From positions 62,001-126,000 of the forward strand of contig NZ_MTAV01000082.1 in NCBI RefSeq assembly GCF_002154695.1: 64,000 nucleotides of DNA, read 5' to 3'. Origin of the DNA: Nostoc sp. T09. Its GTDB lineage: Bacteria; Cyanobacteriota; Cyanobacteriia; Cyanobacteriales; Nostocaceae. Below are positions 1 to 7,526 of the stretch, one piece after another; position 1 is the first letter of the stretch, and each line of letters begins with the position of its first letter. Under the pieces are notes generated by a model, which was given only the letters and a program-made list of their open reading frames with translations, searched no databases and was not told the origin of the DNA. The translations under genes and the position numbers were made by a program.

Positions 1-585
1 GTAGCAGCAAAGCACACAGGAGTTGAAGCAAGAAGTTATGCTGTCGATTTAGCTAGTGTTTGGCAAGTAAAAGAACAAATACAAGCGATCGCTAATGAAT
101 TTGGCGATATAGATATTCTGGTAAACAATGCTGGGATAGCGTATACAGCCACCTTAAGCGAAACTCCCTTAGAAGATTGGCAGCAAGTGATTAACTTAAA
201 TCTAACTAGCGTCTTCCAGTGCATTATGGGGATTTTGCCAGGAATGCGCGATCGCGGCAGAGGCACCATGATCAACGTCGCCTCGATTGCCGGGAAGCAA
301 GCTTTTTCTAATTGGGGTGCATACAGCGTCAGTAAAGCTGGTGTGATTGCTCTTTCTCAAGCCTTAGCGCAAGAAGAACGCGTCCACGGCATTCGCGTCA
401 CCGCGATTTGTCCTGGTGCCGTTAATACCGAACTTTGGGATACAGAAACAGTCCATGCCAACTTTGACCGTTCAAAGATGTTAACGCCGGAAATTGTTGC
501 GCAGTCAATTCTGCACATAGCCTTATTGCCACCACAAGCGGTCATTGATGAATTAATTCTCATGCCCAGCGCTGGCGTTCTCTAA
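1..585 (+). CDS. Short-chain dehydrogenase/reductase (5' end outside window)
   Basis: The reading frame is open from base 1, so the N-terminus, including the Rossmann TGxxxGxG loop, lies outside the window; 194 residues are visible. The classical SDR core is present: NNAG at visible residues 42-45, catalytic Ser95, and Tyr108 with Lys112 (YSVSK) at the family spacing. A PG motif follows the active site, as is usual in NAD(P)-dependent oxidoreductases. The substrate cannot be read from the sequence; 3-oxoacyl reductases and sugar or alcohol dehydrogenases share this layout. It is cytosolic, with no membrane segment in the visible part. The next gene, folE, starts 95 bases downstream after a heptad repeat tract, so the two are probably not tightly coupled. 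Confidence 0.88.
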   Translation, partial: VAAKHTGVEARSYAVDLASVWQVKEQIQAIANEFGDIDILVNNAGIAYTATLSETPLEDWQQVINLNLTSVFQCIMGILPGMRDRGRGTMINVASIAGKQAFSNWGAYSVSKAGVIALSQALAQEERVHGIRVTAICPGAVNTELWDTETVHANFDRSKMLTPEIVAQSILHIALLPPQAVIDELILMPSAGVL

Positions 586-625
586 TCAGTCCTTCGTTTT
601 GTGTCATATGTTTTTGCCAATAACA

Positions 626-664
626 CATGACTAATGACTCAGGACTAATGACTAATGACTAATC
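626..664. repeat. Heptad-type tandem repeat (CTAATGA units)
   Basis: A short run of imperfect copies of ctaatga/actaatgact fills the gap between the dehydrogenase and folE. It resembles the short tandemly repeated sequences of heterocystous cyanobacteria. Related tracts occur near 10250-10313, 11581-11715, 47230-47260 and 57330-57440. Confidence 0.7.
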
Positions 665-680
665 CTTACTAAGACTTAAT

Positions 681-1388
681 ATGACTATCGCAAGTTCTAA
701 CGGTTCTAATCGCTCTCAATCGCCTCTAATTCCAGACTTGACAGATGCCATCAGTCCTAGACCCGATCGCAATACTCACGACGGACGTGAACCAAATTTG
801 CATCCTCCTCAAGAAGAAGAGATGGAGCAAATGACAGCAGCCGTGCGGCAAATACTATTGGGTGTGGGAGAAGATCCGGAACGTGAAGGGCTTCTAAAAA
901 CCCCCAAACGGGTAGCAGAGGCAATGAGGTTTCTGACCAGTGGCTACAACCAATCTCTAGAAGAACTCGTTAATGGAGCCATTTTTAATGAAGGGCATAA
1001 CGAGATGGTTTTAGTACGGGATATTAATTTCTTTAGCCTGTGCGAACACCATATGTTGCCTTTTATGGGTAGAGCACATGTTGCTTATATCCCCAACCAA
1101 AAAGTTGTCGGACTAAGTAAGTTGGCGCGGATTGTCGAGATGTATTCCCGTCGTCTGCAAGTACAGGAAAGGCTCACTCGCCAAATTGCAGAAGCAGTAC
1201 AGACTATCCTCAATCCTCAAGGGGTTGCAGTAGTCATGGAAGCTAGTCATATGTGCATGGTGATGCGGGGTGTGCAAAAACCTGGTTCTTGGACTGTCAC
1301 CAGCGCGATGCTTGGTGTGTTCCAAGATGAACAAAAAACCCGCGAAGAATTCTTGAACTTAATTCGTCACCAAGCAGCATTCTTTTAA
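681..1388 (+). CDS. folE: GTP cyclohydrolase I
   Basis: This enzyme converts GTP to 7,8-dihydroneopterin triphosphate, the first step of tetrahydrofolate and pterin synthesis, in the cytosol. The protein has 235 residues. About 45 polar N-terminal residues precede the catalytic domain. The zinc site is visible as Cys121 and His124 (SLCEHH) with Cys192 (SHMCM). The [11 protein letters not shown] signature follows the first zinc motif, and the C-terminal part has the [15 protein letters not shown] segment typical of the family. The start is the first ATG after the repeat tract; a shorter product from Met48 (EEEMEQM) is possible, because the extension is not conserved in type. Another folate gene, folK, lies about 33 kb away. 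Confidence 0.95.
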   Translation: MTIASSNGSNRSQSPLIPDLTDAISPRPDRNTHDGREPNLHPPQEEEMEQMTAAVRQILLGVGEDPEREGLLKTPKRVAEAMRFLTSGYNQSLEELVNGAIFNEGHNEMVLVRDINFFSLCEHHMLPFMGRAHVAYIPNQKVVGLSKLARIVEMYSRRLQVQERLTRQIAEAVQTILNPQGVAVVMEASHMCMVMRGVQKPGSWTVTSAMLGVFQDEQKTREEFLNLIRHQAAFF

Positions 1389-1533
1389 GTGCTGAGTACG
1401 CGTCACTTGGGTAAAATAGAGCCAAATCCAGCATCAGCCCTCAGTATTCTCCACACCTATCAATGACGAGGTGTACTAAGTATTGAGTCCTGAAAATTTT
1501 TCGCCTCAGGACTCAGCACTTGCCATACTGAAT

Positions 1534-1765
1534 TTACTTACGTAAACTTGGATCGAGTCTAACGGCTTGGTTGTAATCTGCGTAGATGCGTTCGCGGAGC
1601 GTTGCCGCAAGCTAGCAGCTTGTCGTCAGACATGGCGCCTTTTTTGTCTCCCAGTTGTTGACGAACAAGACTGCGGTTGTAGTAAACATAGGTCAATTTG
1701 GGTTGAGACTGATTGATTGTAATCAGCGATCGCTTTTTGCTCCTCCCTTAATTTCTCACAGACAA
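1534..1765 (-). pseudogene. Decayed tetratricopeptide-repeat gene fragment
   Basis: On the minus strand, pieces of TPR sequence can be read in different frames. First comes an AIADYNQS segment, then a frameshift, then YVYYNRSLVRQQLGDKK. About 50 bases of unrelated palindromic sequence follow, and then YADYNQAVRLDPSLRK and a stop at 1534-1536. Put end to end these match a normal TPR unit (YNRGL..LGDK..AIADYNQAVRLDPN). No start is visible. I read it as the 3' remnant of a TPR protein gene inactivated by a frameshift and a repeat insertion. Confidence 0.75.
1575..1625. repeat. Dispersed palindromic repeat inserted in TPR remnant
   Basis: The segment contains gcgttcgcggagcg and gttgccgcaagc, a type of GC-rich dispersed repeat found in Nostoc genomes. 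It interrupts the TPR coding remnant between the residues GDKKGA and ADYNQA. That placement shows it arrived as an insertion. Confidence 0.6.
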
Positions 1766-1813
1766 TTGGCTAATTTGATATTGACCTAAATAAATCGCAT
1801 TTTTGGACATTTA

Positions 1814-2446
1814 TTATTGAATATTTGCTAGCTTGACAAACAACTTGGCGACTTGATCTAAATCTTTATCCCCAGGTGCCTTTTCCACACCACTAGATAA
1901 ATCAATGCCACTGGGTTGTAGCATATTTAGAGCGTCCAAAATATTATCTGGTGTTAATCCCCCAGCTAGAAACCAAGGGCAACTTGGGCTAAATGTTTGT
2001 AACATACTCCAATCTAAAGTTTGACCTGTACCTCCCAGATGCTGCGGATGATAGGCATCCAGCAATAAAGTATCTATATAATTGGTGTACTCAGCTACTT
2101 GCTCAAGATGTTCGCTGCTGCGAATCCTAAAGGCTTTAATAATTTCTATCTCTGGCAAAGCTTGGCGCAGTTGGGAGCAAAATTCTGGTGATTCATTACC
2201 ATGTAACTGCACACTAGTTAAACCAGACTCAACTACTGTTTGCTTGATTTCTGTAATACTGGTGTTGGCGAACACACCGATTTTGTCAATATTTTCTGGT
2301 AGTGGTACCACTGCTGCTTGAATTTGCTGTATATTAACATAGCGGGGTGAATTAGGCACACAAATAAATCCTAGTGCCGTGGCTCCAAGAGAGGCGATCG
2401 CTACAGACTGCTGTGGTTGGGTGATGCCACAAATTTTAATTCGCAT
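1814..2446 (-). CDS. trpF: Phosphoribosylanthranilate isomerase
   Basis: This enzyme catalyses the Amadori rearrangement of N-(5-phosphoribosyl)anthranilate in tryptophan synthesis. The 210-residue protein has the normal monofunctional TrpF length and a TIM-barrel motif set: MRIKICGI with the catalytic Cys at the first strand, [28 protein letters not shown] and GIDLSSGVE near the C-terminus. The start is the ATG that begins the conserved KICGI strand. It stands alone, divergent from psaK (128 bases apart); no other trp gene is nearby, as is usual for dispersed trp genes in cyanobacteria. Confidence 0.95.
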   Translation of the reverse strand: MRIKICGITQPQQSVAIASLGATALGFICVPNSPRYVNIQQIQAAVVPLPENIDKIGVFANTSITEIKQTVVESGLTSVQLHGNESPEFCSQLRQALPEIEIIKAFRIRSSEHLEQVAEYTNYIDTLLLDAYHPQHLGGTGQTLDWSMLQTFSPSCPWFLAGGLTPDNILDALNMLQPSGIDLSSGVEKAPGDKDLDQVAKLFVKLANIQ

Positions 2447-2574
2447 AGATATTGAGTTATTTAGGATAAATACCTATATAAAGGTAGATATTTTTGCAAT
2501 AATTTCAGGTTTTTTCCTAATAAATTTTATAATCTTGATGGATTACATAATTATCCTATTTAGGAGACACAAGC

Positions 2575-2829
2575 TTGATTTCATCAATTTTACTAGCAGC
2601 AGCTACAACTGTTCCTGCAACACCTGCATGGAATCCCACAGTAGCAATTATCATCAGCATCAGTAGCATAGTAGTTCTTTTGTTAGCTACGAGAATTGAA
2701 AAGCCCAATGTGGGTCCTAAACTGCCAGGTCTTCCTGTAAGTATTCCCACATTTATTGCTGCAATGGCTTTTGGTCACATTATCGGTACTGGGATTGTTT
2801 TAGGATTGACTAACATCGGTCGTTTGTAA
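2575..2829 (+). CDS. psaK: Photosystem I subunit PsaK
   Basis: This is a small thylakoid membrane subunit at the periphery of photosystem I. The product has 84 residues, close to the usual size. There are two hydrophobic helices (about residues 20-38 and 58-78), and the C-terminus reads AFGHIIGTGIVLGLTNIGRL, the PsaK signature. The start appears to be TTG at 2575, placed 6-7 bases after the strong ribosome-binding sequence taggaga; no in-frame ATG gives the full N-terminus. The stretch before the helices (LLAAATT) resembles the short processed leader of cyanobacterial PsaK. Cyanobacteria often carry more than one psaK; which paralogue this is cannot be told from the window. Confidence 0.88.
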   Translation: MISSILLAAATTVPATPAWNPTVAIIISISSIVVLLLATRIEKPNVGPKLPGLPVSIPTFIAAMAFGHIIGTGIVLGLTNIGRL

Positions 2830-2877
2830 TTTTTATGAATAGAGGCGCGGCAATCCAAGTCTCTTTGAAGCCAAAAC

Positions 2878-2900
2878 CCTGAAAATATATTCAGGTTGTT
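2878..2900 (+). terminator. Probable terminator after psaK
   Basis: CCTGAA and TTCAGG form a six-base stem around an AATATA loop, followed by ttgttt. It lies 48 bases after the psaK stop. Confidence 0.45.
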
Positions 2901-3000
2901 TCTCCGCTAAATATATGCGTTGCTGCCGTTTTCAGATTAAATAACTATCAGCATTCTTTAAATTTTGCTGTGGTTAGCATATTCTTAGTAACGCATTTTA

Positions 3001-3042
3001 CAGGTAGGAGACTAAGTTCTTAGTAAGTGCTTAGTTTCCTGC
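3001..3042. other. Imperfect hairpin in intergenic DNA
   Basis: CAGGTAGGAGACTAAG pairs with CTTAGTTTCCTGCC across a 13-base loop. The region 2830-3250 otherwise shows no gene. The hairpin may be a second terminator or a small dispersed palindrome. Confidence 0.35.
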
Positions 3043-3250
3043 CTTATAGTAATTTAAGATTATATAATAATATTGAGCTACAGGCAGTTTCAGCCATCTC
3101 AAACAATACTATTCATCCCAATTTGCTAGTATTGCAAGCAGCTAGTAAATAAACTAATACCCTTTGACTTGTGAGTTGAAGGTTAATATATATGGCAAGG
3201 AGGGGTAGCAGAAAGGAAAAAATACTCTACTTACTGATGCTTCTGGGGAT

Positions 3251-3538
3251 TTAATTATTTAATTTTCTTAAAAAATCACACATAAAATAAACGATTTGAT
3301 AGCAGAACCAGCGAGTTGGTTTAATAATAAAAGTAAAGATAAAACCTTGAACTATTTCTTTACCTGGTTCGTAACAGTAATATAAAATCATCAGTAGCGG
3401 TAAAAAGATTGCATAGACAAAAAAAGTCGGAATTAAGGAAATATTTTTTGCAATCTTACGAACCTGGACTTCACCGCGAGAAAGATTTACAGTGTCTATT
3501 TGATCGAGACTTTCCATGTAAAAAACTGGTAAAAGCAT
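3251..3538 (-). CDS. Possible small membrane protein, unknown
   Basis: This is an open frame of 95 residues with a polar N-terminus, one strongly hydrophobic segment (about residues 34-55) and a second, aromatic-rich amphipathic stretch near the C-terminus. The start could be Met1 or Met8 (MESLDQ). No family was recognised. It stands alone between two long AT-rich non-coding stretches, so a chance frame is possible. The composition is like that of neighbouring membrane proteins, which is the only positive support. Confidence 0.35.
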   Translation of the reverse strand: MLLPVFYMESLDQIDTVNLSRGEVQVRKIAKNISLIPTFFVYAIFLPLLMILYYCYEPGKEIVQGFIFTFIIKPTRWFCYQIVYFMCDFLRKLNN

Positions 3539-4274
3539 ACTGTTTATCTCAGAAATATAGTATTACTAGCTCCAGTGTTAAATTCACCGTATCATAATCT
3601 TGGTTTAACAAAAGTTCAGCCTTTTACAAATTGTGATAAATTTGTATTTCCTACATTCACCCAGTTAGATATTAGTAAAAAACAAACATATGATTAAGTA
3701 AAAACCGAATTGAAATTTGTTTCTTGTAAAAGCATCAACATACCTTTATTATTGGTTAATGAATGCTTCAGTAATTTTTTGAAAATCGTATTTTTCTGGT
3801 CGCTAGTAAAATTTGCAACTATGGCAAGGATAGTCTATTAGCAATAAAGGTAATCTCTAGTATTTAAATCGGGTTTCTACACCTTCATCTTTAAGGTATT
3901 CAGTAGTTCTGAGTACCAAGTATTACCTCATAGCTAAAGTTGGAGGATTGAGTAGATCAGAAATTACTTTTTTCAATATCGCTAAAGCAGTATCTTTAGA
4001 CAGATTTGCCTTCGTCAAAAGTAACTCTTGACCCCACACTCATTTGCTATTCTTTGGGAAGAAGAATTTTATTTTCTCAAAATGATTAAATATGGTTAAT
4101 TGTCTATTCTAGAAATGAGAGCATCGTCACCAAGGTTTGGTAAAGCCTTCATTTCAGGCATAAGTTTTTGATGAGCGCTCTGTGACTTGATCGTAGGCGA
4201 ATCTCCAGTATAAAAACATACTTGTATCATTTATATCATCTGAAAATGTAAATATCTACTTTTAGGACAATGTC
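3539..4274. other. Long non-coding stretch
   Basis: This is AT-rich sequence with no frame I can support on either strand and no recognisable RNA gene. Its last 100 bases should hold the promoter of the protease gene that follows. Confidence 0.5.
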
Positions 4275-5471
4275 ATGCAAACAAATTGGAAAATCGGGTC
4301 TTTATTTGGAATTCCACTATTTTTAGACCCTTTATGGTTCGTGATTTTAGGATTGGCAACCCTCAACTTTGGGGTAGCTTATCAAGAATGGGGGAGTGTT
4401 TTAGCCTGGAGTGCAGGTATAGTAATGGCACTGCTGCTATTTGGTTCGGTATTGTTACACGAATTAGGTCACAGTTTGGTAGCGCGATCGCAAGGAATTA
4501 GAGTTAATTCGATTACCCTATTTTTGTTTGGTGGCATTGCTGCTATAGAAGAAGAATCCAAAACTCCGGGTAAAGCTTTTCAAGTAGCGATCGCTGGCCC
4601 CTTAGTTAGTATTGGGCTGTTTTTTATACTGCGCCTGGTGGGTTATGTTTTGCCTGAAACTAGCCCAATCAGTGTCATGGTAGGTGATTTGGCGAGAATT
4701 AACTTAGTTGTGGCTCTGTTTAACTTAATTCCCGGCTTACCTCTGGATGGAGGACAAGTGTTAAAAGCTGCACTCTGGAAAGTTACAGGCGATCGCTTTC
4801 AAGCAGTACACTTAGCAGCTAGGTCTGGGCAAATTTTGGGTTATGCTGCGATCGCTCTAGGATTTGCCATAGACTTTTTTACTAGGGAACTGGCTTTAGG
4901 TTTGTGGATTGTATTGTTGGGTTGGTTTGGGATTCGTAACGCCAACACTTATGACAGCGTCACTACATTACAAGAAACTTTACTGAAAGTCACAGCTAGC
5001 GATGCTATGACTCGTGACTTTCGTGTAGTCGATGCCGATCAGACTTTGCGTTCCTTTGCTGATTCATATCTACTAGACACTAACGCTCCACAAGTTTATT
5101 TTGCTGCTTCTGATGGACGTTATCGAGGCATGGTTTCCATTGATGATTTACGCTTAGTAGAAAGAAGTGCATGGGAAACTCAAACTCTCCAAAGCATTGT
5201 GCATCCTCTAACAGAAATACCTACCGTAGCGGAAACAATTTCCCTAGCTGAGGTGATTAACAAGCTGGAAAATGAACACTTACCCCGTATTACTGTACTT
5301 TCTCCCGCTGGTGCTGTAGCTGGTGTTATCGATCGTGGAGATATTGTGAAGACAATAGCACAACAGCTAAATTTGCGGATTGGCGATGCAGAAATTAAGC
5401 GTATCAAAGAAGATGGTAGCTATCCATCAGGTTTGCAATTAGGAGCAATTGCCAAATCAACTACAAATTAA
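4275..5471 (+). CDS. Site-2-type (M50) membrane metalloprotease with CBS domains
   Basis: This is an intramembrane zinc protease of the S2P/M50 type that cleaves substrates inside the membrane; the target is unknown. Zinc ligands are in HELGH (residues 62-66) and in the NLIPGLPLDGG motif (150-160). Several hydrophobic segments lie in the first 220 residues. After about residue 230 come two CBS modules (AMTRDFRVVDADQTL and the PLTEIPTVAETISL region), which usually bind adenine nucleotides. At 398 residues it has the normal size for the CBS-containing subgroup. The start is ATG 4275 with agga eight bases upstream. It is transcribed alone, with 193 bases of repeat-rich DNA before the next gene. 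Confidence 0.93.
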   Translation: MQTNWKIGSLFGIPLFLDPLWFVILGLATLNFGVAYQEWGSVLAWSAGIVMALLLFGSVLLHELGHSLVARSQGIRVNSITLFLFGGIAAIEEESKTPGKAFQVAIAGPLVSIGLFFILRLVGYVLPETSPISVMVGDLARINLVVALFNLIPGLPLDGGQVLKAALWKVTGDRFQAVHLAARSGQILGYAAIALGFAIDFFTRELALGLWIVLLGWFGIRNANTYDSVTTLQETLLKVTASDAMTRDFRVVDADQTLRSFADSYLLDTNAPQVYFAASDGRYRGMVSIDDLRLVERSAWETQTLQSIVHPLTEIPTVAETISLAEVINKLENEHLPRITVLSPAGAVAGVIDRGDIVKTIAQQLNLRIGDAEIKRIKEDGSYPSGLQLGAIAKSTTN

Positions 5472-5490
5472 TTGCTCACGCAGAATAGCA

Positions 5491-5530
5491 GCGAAAAGTC
5501 GGAGCGCCGGAAGCCGGCGATCTGAACTTT
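5491..5530 (+). terminator. GC-rich hairpin after the M50 protease gene
   Basis: CGCCGG and CCGGCG pair around aag, extended by AAAGT and ACTTT arms outside. It ends in a T-rich stretch about 20 bases after the stop codon. It could act as a terminator or be a repeat element. Confidence 0.4.
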
Positions 5531-5586
5531 TCAAGACACAGACGCGGGGAAGAATGTAAGTGTTTGATTTTCTTTGCGTCTTTACA

Positions 5587-5635
5587 ACGCCAGTTGCTTT
5601 AAGCTGGGAAACCCGTCTAACGCACTGGCTCGTCT
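5587..5635. repeat. Dispersed repeat nested in another repeat
   Basis: The motif cgccagttgctttaagctgg with gggaaacccgtc interrupts the common phrase ctttgcgtctttgcg...gtgagc. A reverse-complement relative lies at about 10518-10550 (caactggcg, gggtttcccgg, cttgaagcaactg). It appears to be one mobile repeat inserted into another. Confidence 0.6.
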
Positions 5636-5664
5636 TTGTGTGAGCTTTATAATAACTTTTAAAA

Positions 5665-6081
5665 ATGGCTAGAGATGTTTTCCATCAACAGGTAAAAAAT
5701 GCCTTGATTAAAGATGGCTGGATAATTACCAATGATCCGTTGACAATTCGGATTAGCGAAGTGATTAAAGTCCAGATAGATTTAGCAGCAGAAAATACTA
5801 TTGCAGCCGAACGTGATGCTGAAAAGATAGCAGTTGAAATTAAGAGCTTTATTACAGGTTCGGATATTAATGAATTTCATACGGCACTTGGGCAATATCT
5901 TAATTATCGCCAAGCATTAGAAGAATATGAGACAGATAGAATAATTTATTTAGCTGTTCCTAATGAAACTTACTAAGATTTTTTTCAGCTTGCTTTTGTT
6001 CAAAGTTCACTTCAACGTTATCAAATTAAATTGATAATTTACGACCCTAAAAAAGAGGAGATACGGCAATGGATAAAATAG
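5665..6081 (+). pseudogene. xisH: XisH-family gene with premature stop
   Basis: XisH proteins were defined as factors needed for fdxN-element excision in Anabaena heterocysts. They are now known as a widespread endonuclease-like family usually followed by xisI. The frame encodes a typical N-terminus (residues 1-103: DVFHQQVKNALIKDGW, AVEIKSF, ALGQYLNYR), then a TAA at 5974-5976. The same frame continues with 34 family-like residues (RYQIKLIIYDP, EEIRQWIK) to a TAG at 6079-6081. Without the TAA the protein would be about 138 residues, the normal length. A single CAA-to-TAA change would explain it. The true stop overlaps the xisI start, the usual arrangement. Confidence 0.88.
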
Positions 6082-6404
6082 AACGCTATCGCCAAATAAT
6101 CCAACAAATTTTGACAGAACACGCACAAATTAGTTCTCATAAAGATGCTGTTAAACCGCAATTAATTTTTGATCGTGAGAACGACCACTATCAATTAGCT
6201 TATGTGGGCTGGGATGAGGATAAGCGGGTATTTGGCCCTATAATGCATTTTGATATTTTAAATGGGAAAATATGGATTCAATATAACGGTACAGAAGATC
6301 TGATCGCGGAAAGGTTGGTTGATTTTGGTGTACCTGCCTCAGATATTGTGATTGGTTTCTATTCGCCTTTTAAACGTCAGTTTACTGCTTATGCCGTAGA
6401 GTGA
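6069..6404 (+). CDS. xisI: XisI family protein
   Basis: This is the partner of XisH. The 111-residue product is complete and shows the family pattern: MDKIERYRQIIQQIL at the start, a central DRENDHYQLAYVGWD block, and a C-terminal segment IVIGFYSPFKRQFT. It begins 13 bases inside the last codons of the xisH frame and so is translationally coupled. Upstream xisH carries a nonsense codon, so coupling may be reduced. No xisF recombinase or fdxN-element boundary is seen here, so a direct role in excision of that element cannot be inferred. The common repeat phrase ctttgcgtctttgcgcc follows the stop. Confidence 0.9.
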   Translation: MDKIERYRQIIQQILTEHAQISSHKDAVKPQLIFDRENDHYQLAYVGWDEDKRVFGPIMHFDILNGKIWIQYNGTEDLIAERLVDFGVPASDIVIGFYSPFKRQFTAYAVE

Positions 6405-6716
6405 ATATTTGGCCTTTCTTTGCGTCTTTGCGCCTTAGCGTGAGCTTTTAATAACATAATCAAGCAACGCTTTCATTAGAAAATATTTTTTCCTACCAAG
6501 ACCCGAAGAATCAGGCTCAATTCAAATGCATTTATATAAGCTGGGTATCCCCGCCCTTAAAGACAATCCTTAACTGACTGTAAATAGACTACGTTGTAGG
6601 GGTTTAGCAATGCGCTTTACCCCTAGGACAGTTGTGGTTCAAATAGGTGAAAACTGCTGTAATTGAATCCGTATAATATAGACAAGAGTGAGTTGCACAA
6701 ATGAATTAAGGTTACT
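6405..6716. repeat. Intergenic repeats upstream of the DUF433 gene
   Basis: The first part carries the phrase ctttgcgtctttgcgccttagcgtgagc (6417-6445). A second element at 6595-6624 (gtaggggtttagc, gctttacccc) is a small imperfect palindrome. No gene was seen. The last 60 bases probably hold the promoter of the toxin-antitoxin pair. Confidence 0.5.
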
Positions 6717-7076
6717 ATGTCAAGCAAGAACATTACAGATTATTTCAACTTTCTCTCTCCTGAAGATATTAGAGTGAAAGACTCAAGAATTGGTATTGAA
6801 ACAATTCTTTATGAATACATTGATTGTGGACGTTCTCCAGAAGCAATTGCCCAGATATATACATCTTTGTCTTTAGAACAAGTATATGCAACTATTCTTT
6901 ATTATCTACAAAATAAAGAAACGGTAAGTACTTATATGAAAAACTGGATAGAACATGGTCATAGAATGAGAGAACAACAACGCTTAAATCCTCCACCCAT
7001 ATCAGAAAAAATGCGCCAGATGCGGATTGAAAGACAAGCTAAAAGGCAGAGAGATGGCGTTGAAATATCTGATTGA
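6717..7076 (+). CDS. DUF433-type protein, probable antitoxin
   Basis: The 119-residue product carries the DUF433 helix-turn-helix-like core (RIGIETILYEYIDCGRSPEAIAQIYTSLSLEQVYATILYY with typical GxSPE and LEQVY positions). A basic, charged C-terminal tail (MRQMRIERQAKRQ) follows. DUF433 proteins commonly sit directly before PIN-like DUF5615 genes and act as antitoxins. Here the next gene starts 23 bases inside this one, matching that layout. The function is inferred from family and context; no toxicity data can be read from DNA. Confidence 0.8.
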   Translation: MSSKNITDYFNFLSPEDIRVKDSRIGIETILYEYIDCGRSPEAIAQIYTSLSLEQVYATILYYLQNKETVSTYMKNWIEHGHRMREQQRLNPPPISEKMRQMRIERQAKRQRDGVEISD

Positions 7077-7416
7077 TGAAAATGTCAATCCTATCTATCC
7101 AAATCAAATTAGACTACGAGAACCAAATATTCTCATAAAGGTAGTAGGTGAATCTGAAACGCCACCAAAAAGTACACTAGATCCAGAAATTTTGTGCTGG
7201 TGTGAAGAGAATAATTTCGTACTGGTAACAAATAATAGAACTTCTATGCCAGTACATTTAGCCGATCATATGGATAATAATCGGCATATTCCTGGAATTT
7301 TCATTCTTAATCCAAATTTAAGTTTCGGGGAAAATCTACAAGAATTAATATTAGCTGCTTTAGCTTCCGAAGAAAATGAATATCAAGACTGTATAGTTTA
7401 TTTACCTTTTCCCTAA
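7054..7416 (+). CDS. DUF5615 PIN-like protein, probable toxin
   Basis: The 120-residue product begins MALKYLIDENVNP, where the acidic DEN of the first strand is the PIN-like signature. A second acidic group is at the LDPEILCWCEENNFVLVTNNRT segment, which resembles the central strand with its TNN motif. PIN-like RNases of this kind are toxins partnered by DUF433 proteins. I chose ATG 7054, preceded by gagag, over the TTG at 7027, because homologues begin with the K-x-L-x-DEN strand. The gene overlaps its predicted antitoxin by 23 bases. Confidence 0.75.
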   Translation: MALKYLIDENVNPIYPNQIRLREPNILIKVVGESETPPKSTLDPEILCWCEENNFVLVTNNRTSMPVHLADHMDNNRHIPGIFILNPNLSFGENLQELILAALASEENEYQDCIVYLPFP

Positions 7417-7526
7417 ATTTATTTTTCTCAGATCTCAAAGTTCGTCTTTTCATAAATCTCAATAAAGGGAATAGAAAATCTTTTTTCTCAGGTAGAGGCG
7501 CAAAGTCGCAAAGGAGAAGAGGAAAT

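Noticed and set aside
2379-2666. Plus-strand frame of 95 residues overlapping trpF and psaK
   Set aside because: It overlaps the trpF start region on the other strand and the psaK N-terminus in another frame; both of those have strong family matches.
5665-6404. fdxN element excision locus
   Set aside because: Only xisH and xisI are present, with no xisF recombinase or element border; these genes occur widely outside fdxN elements.
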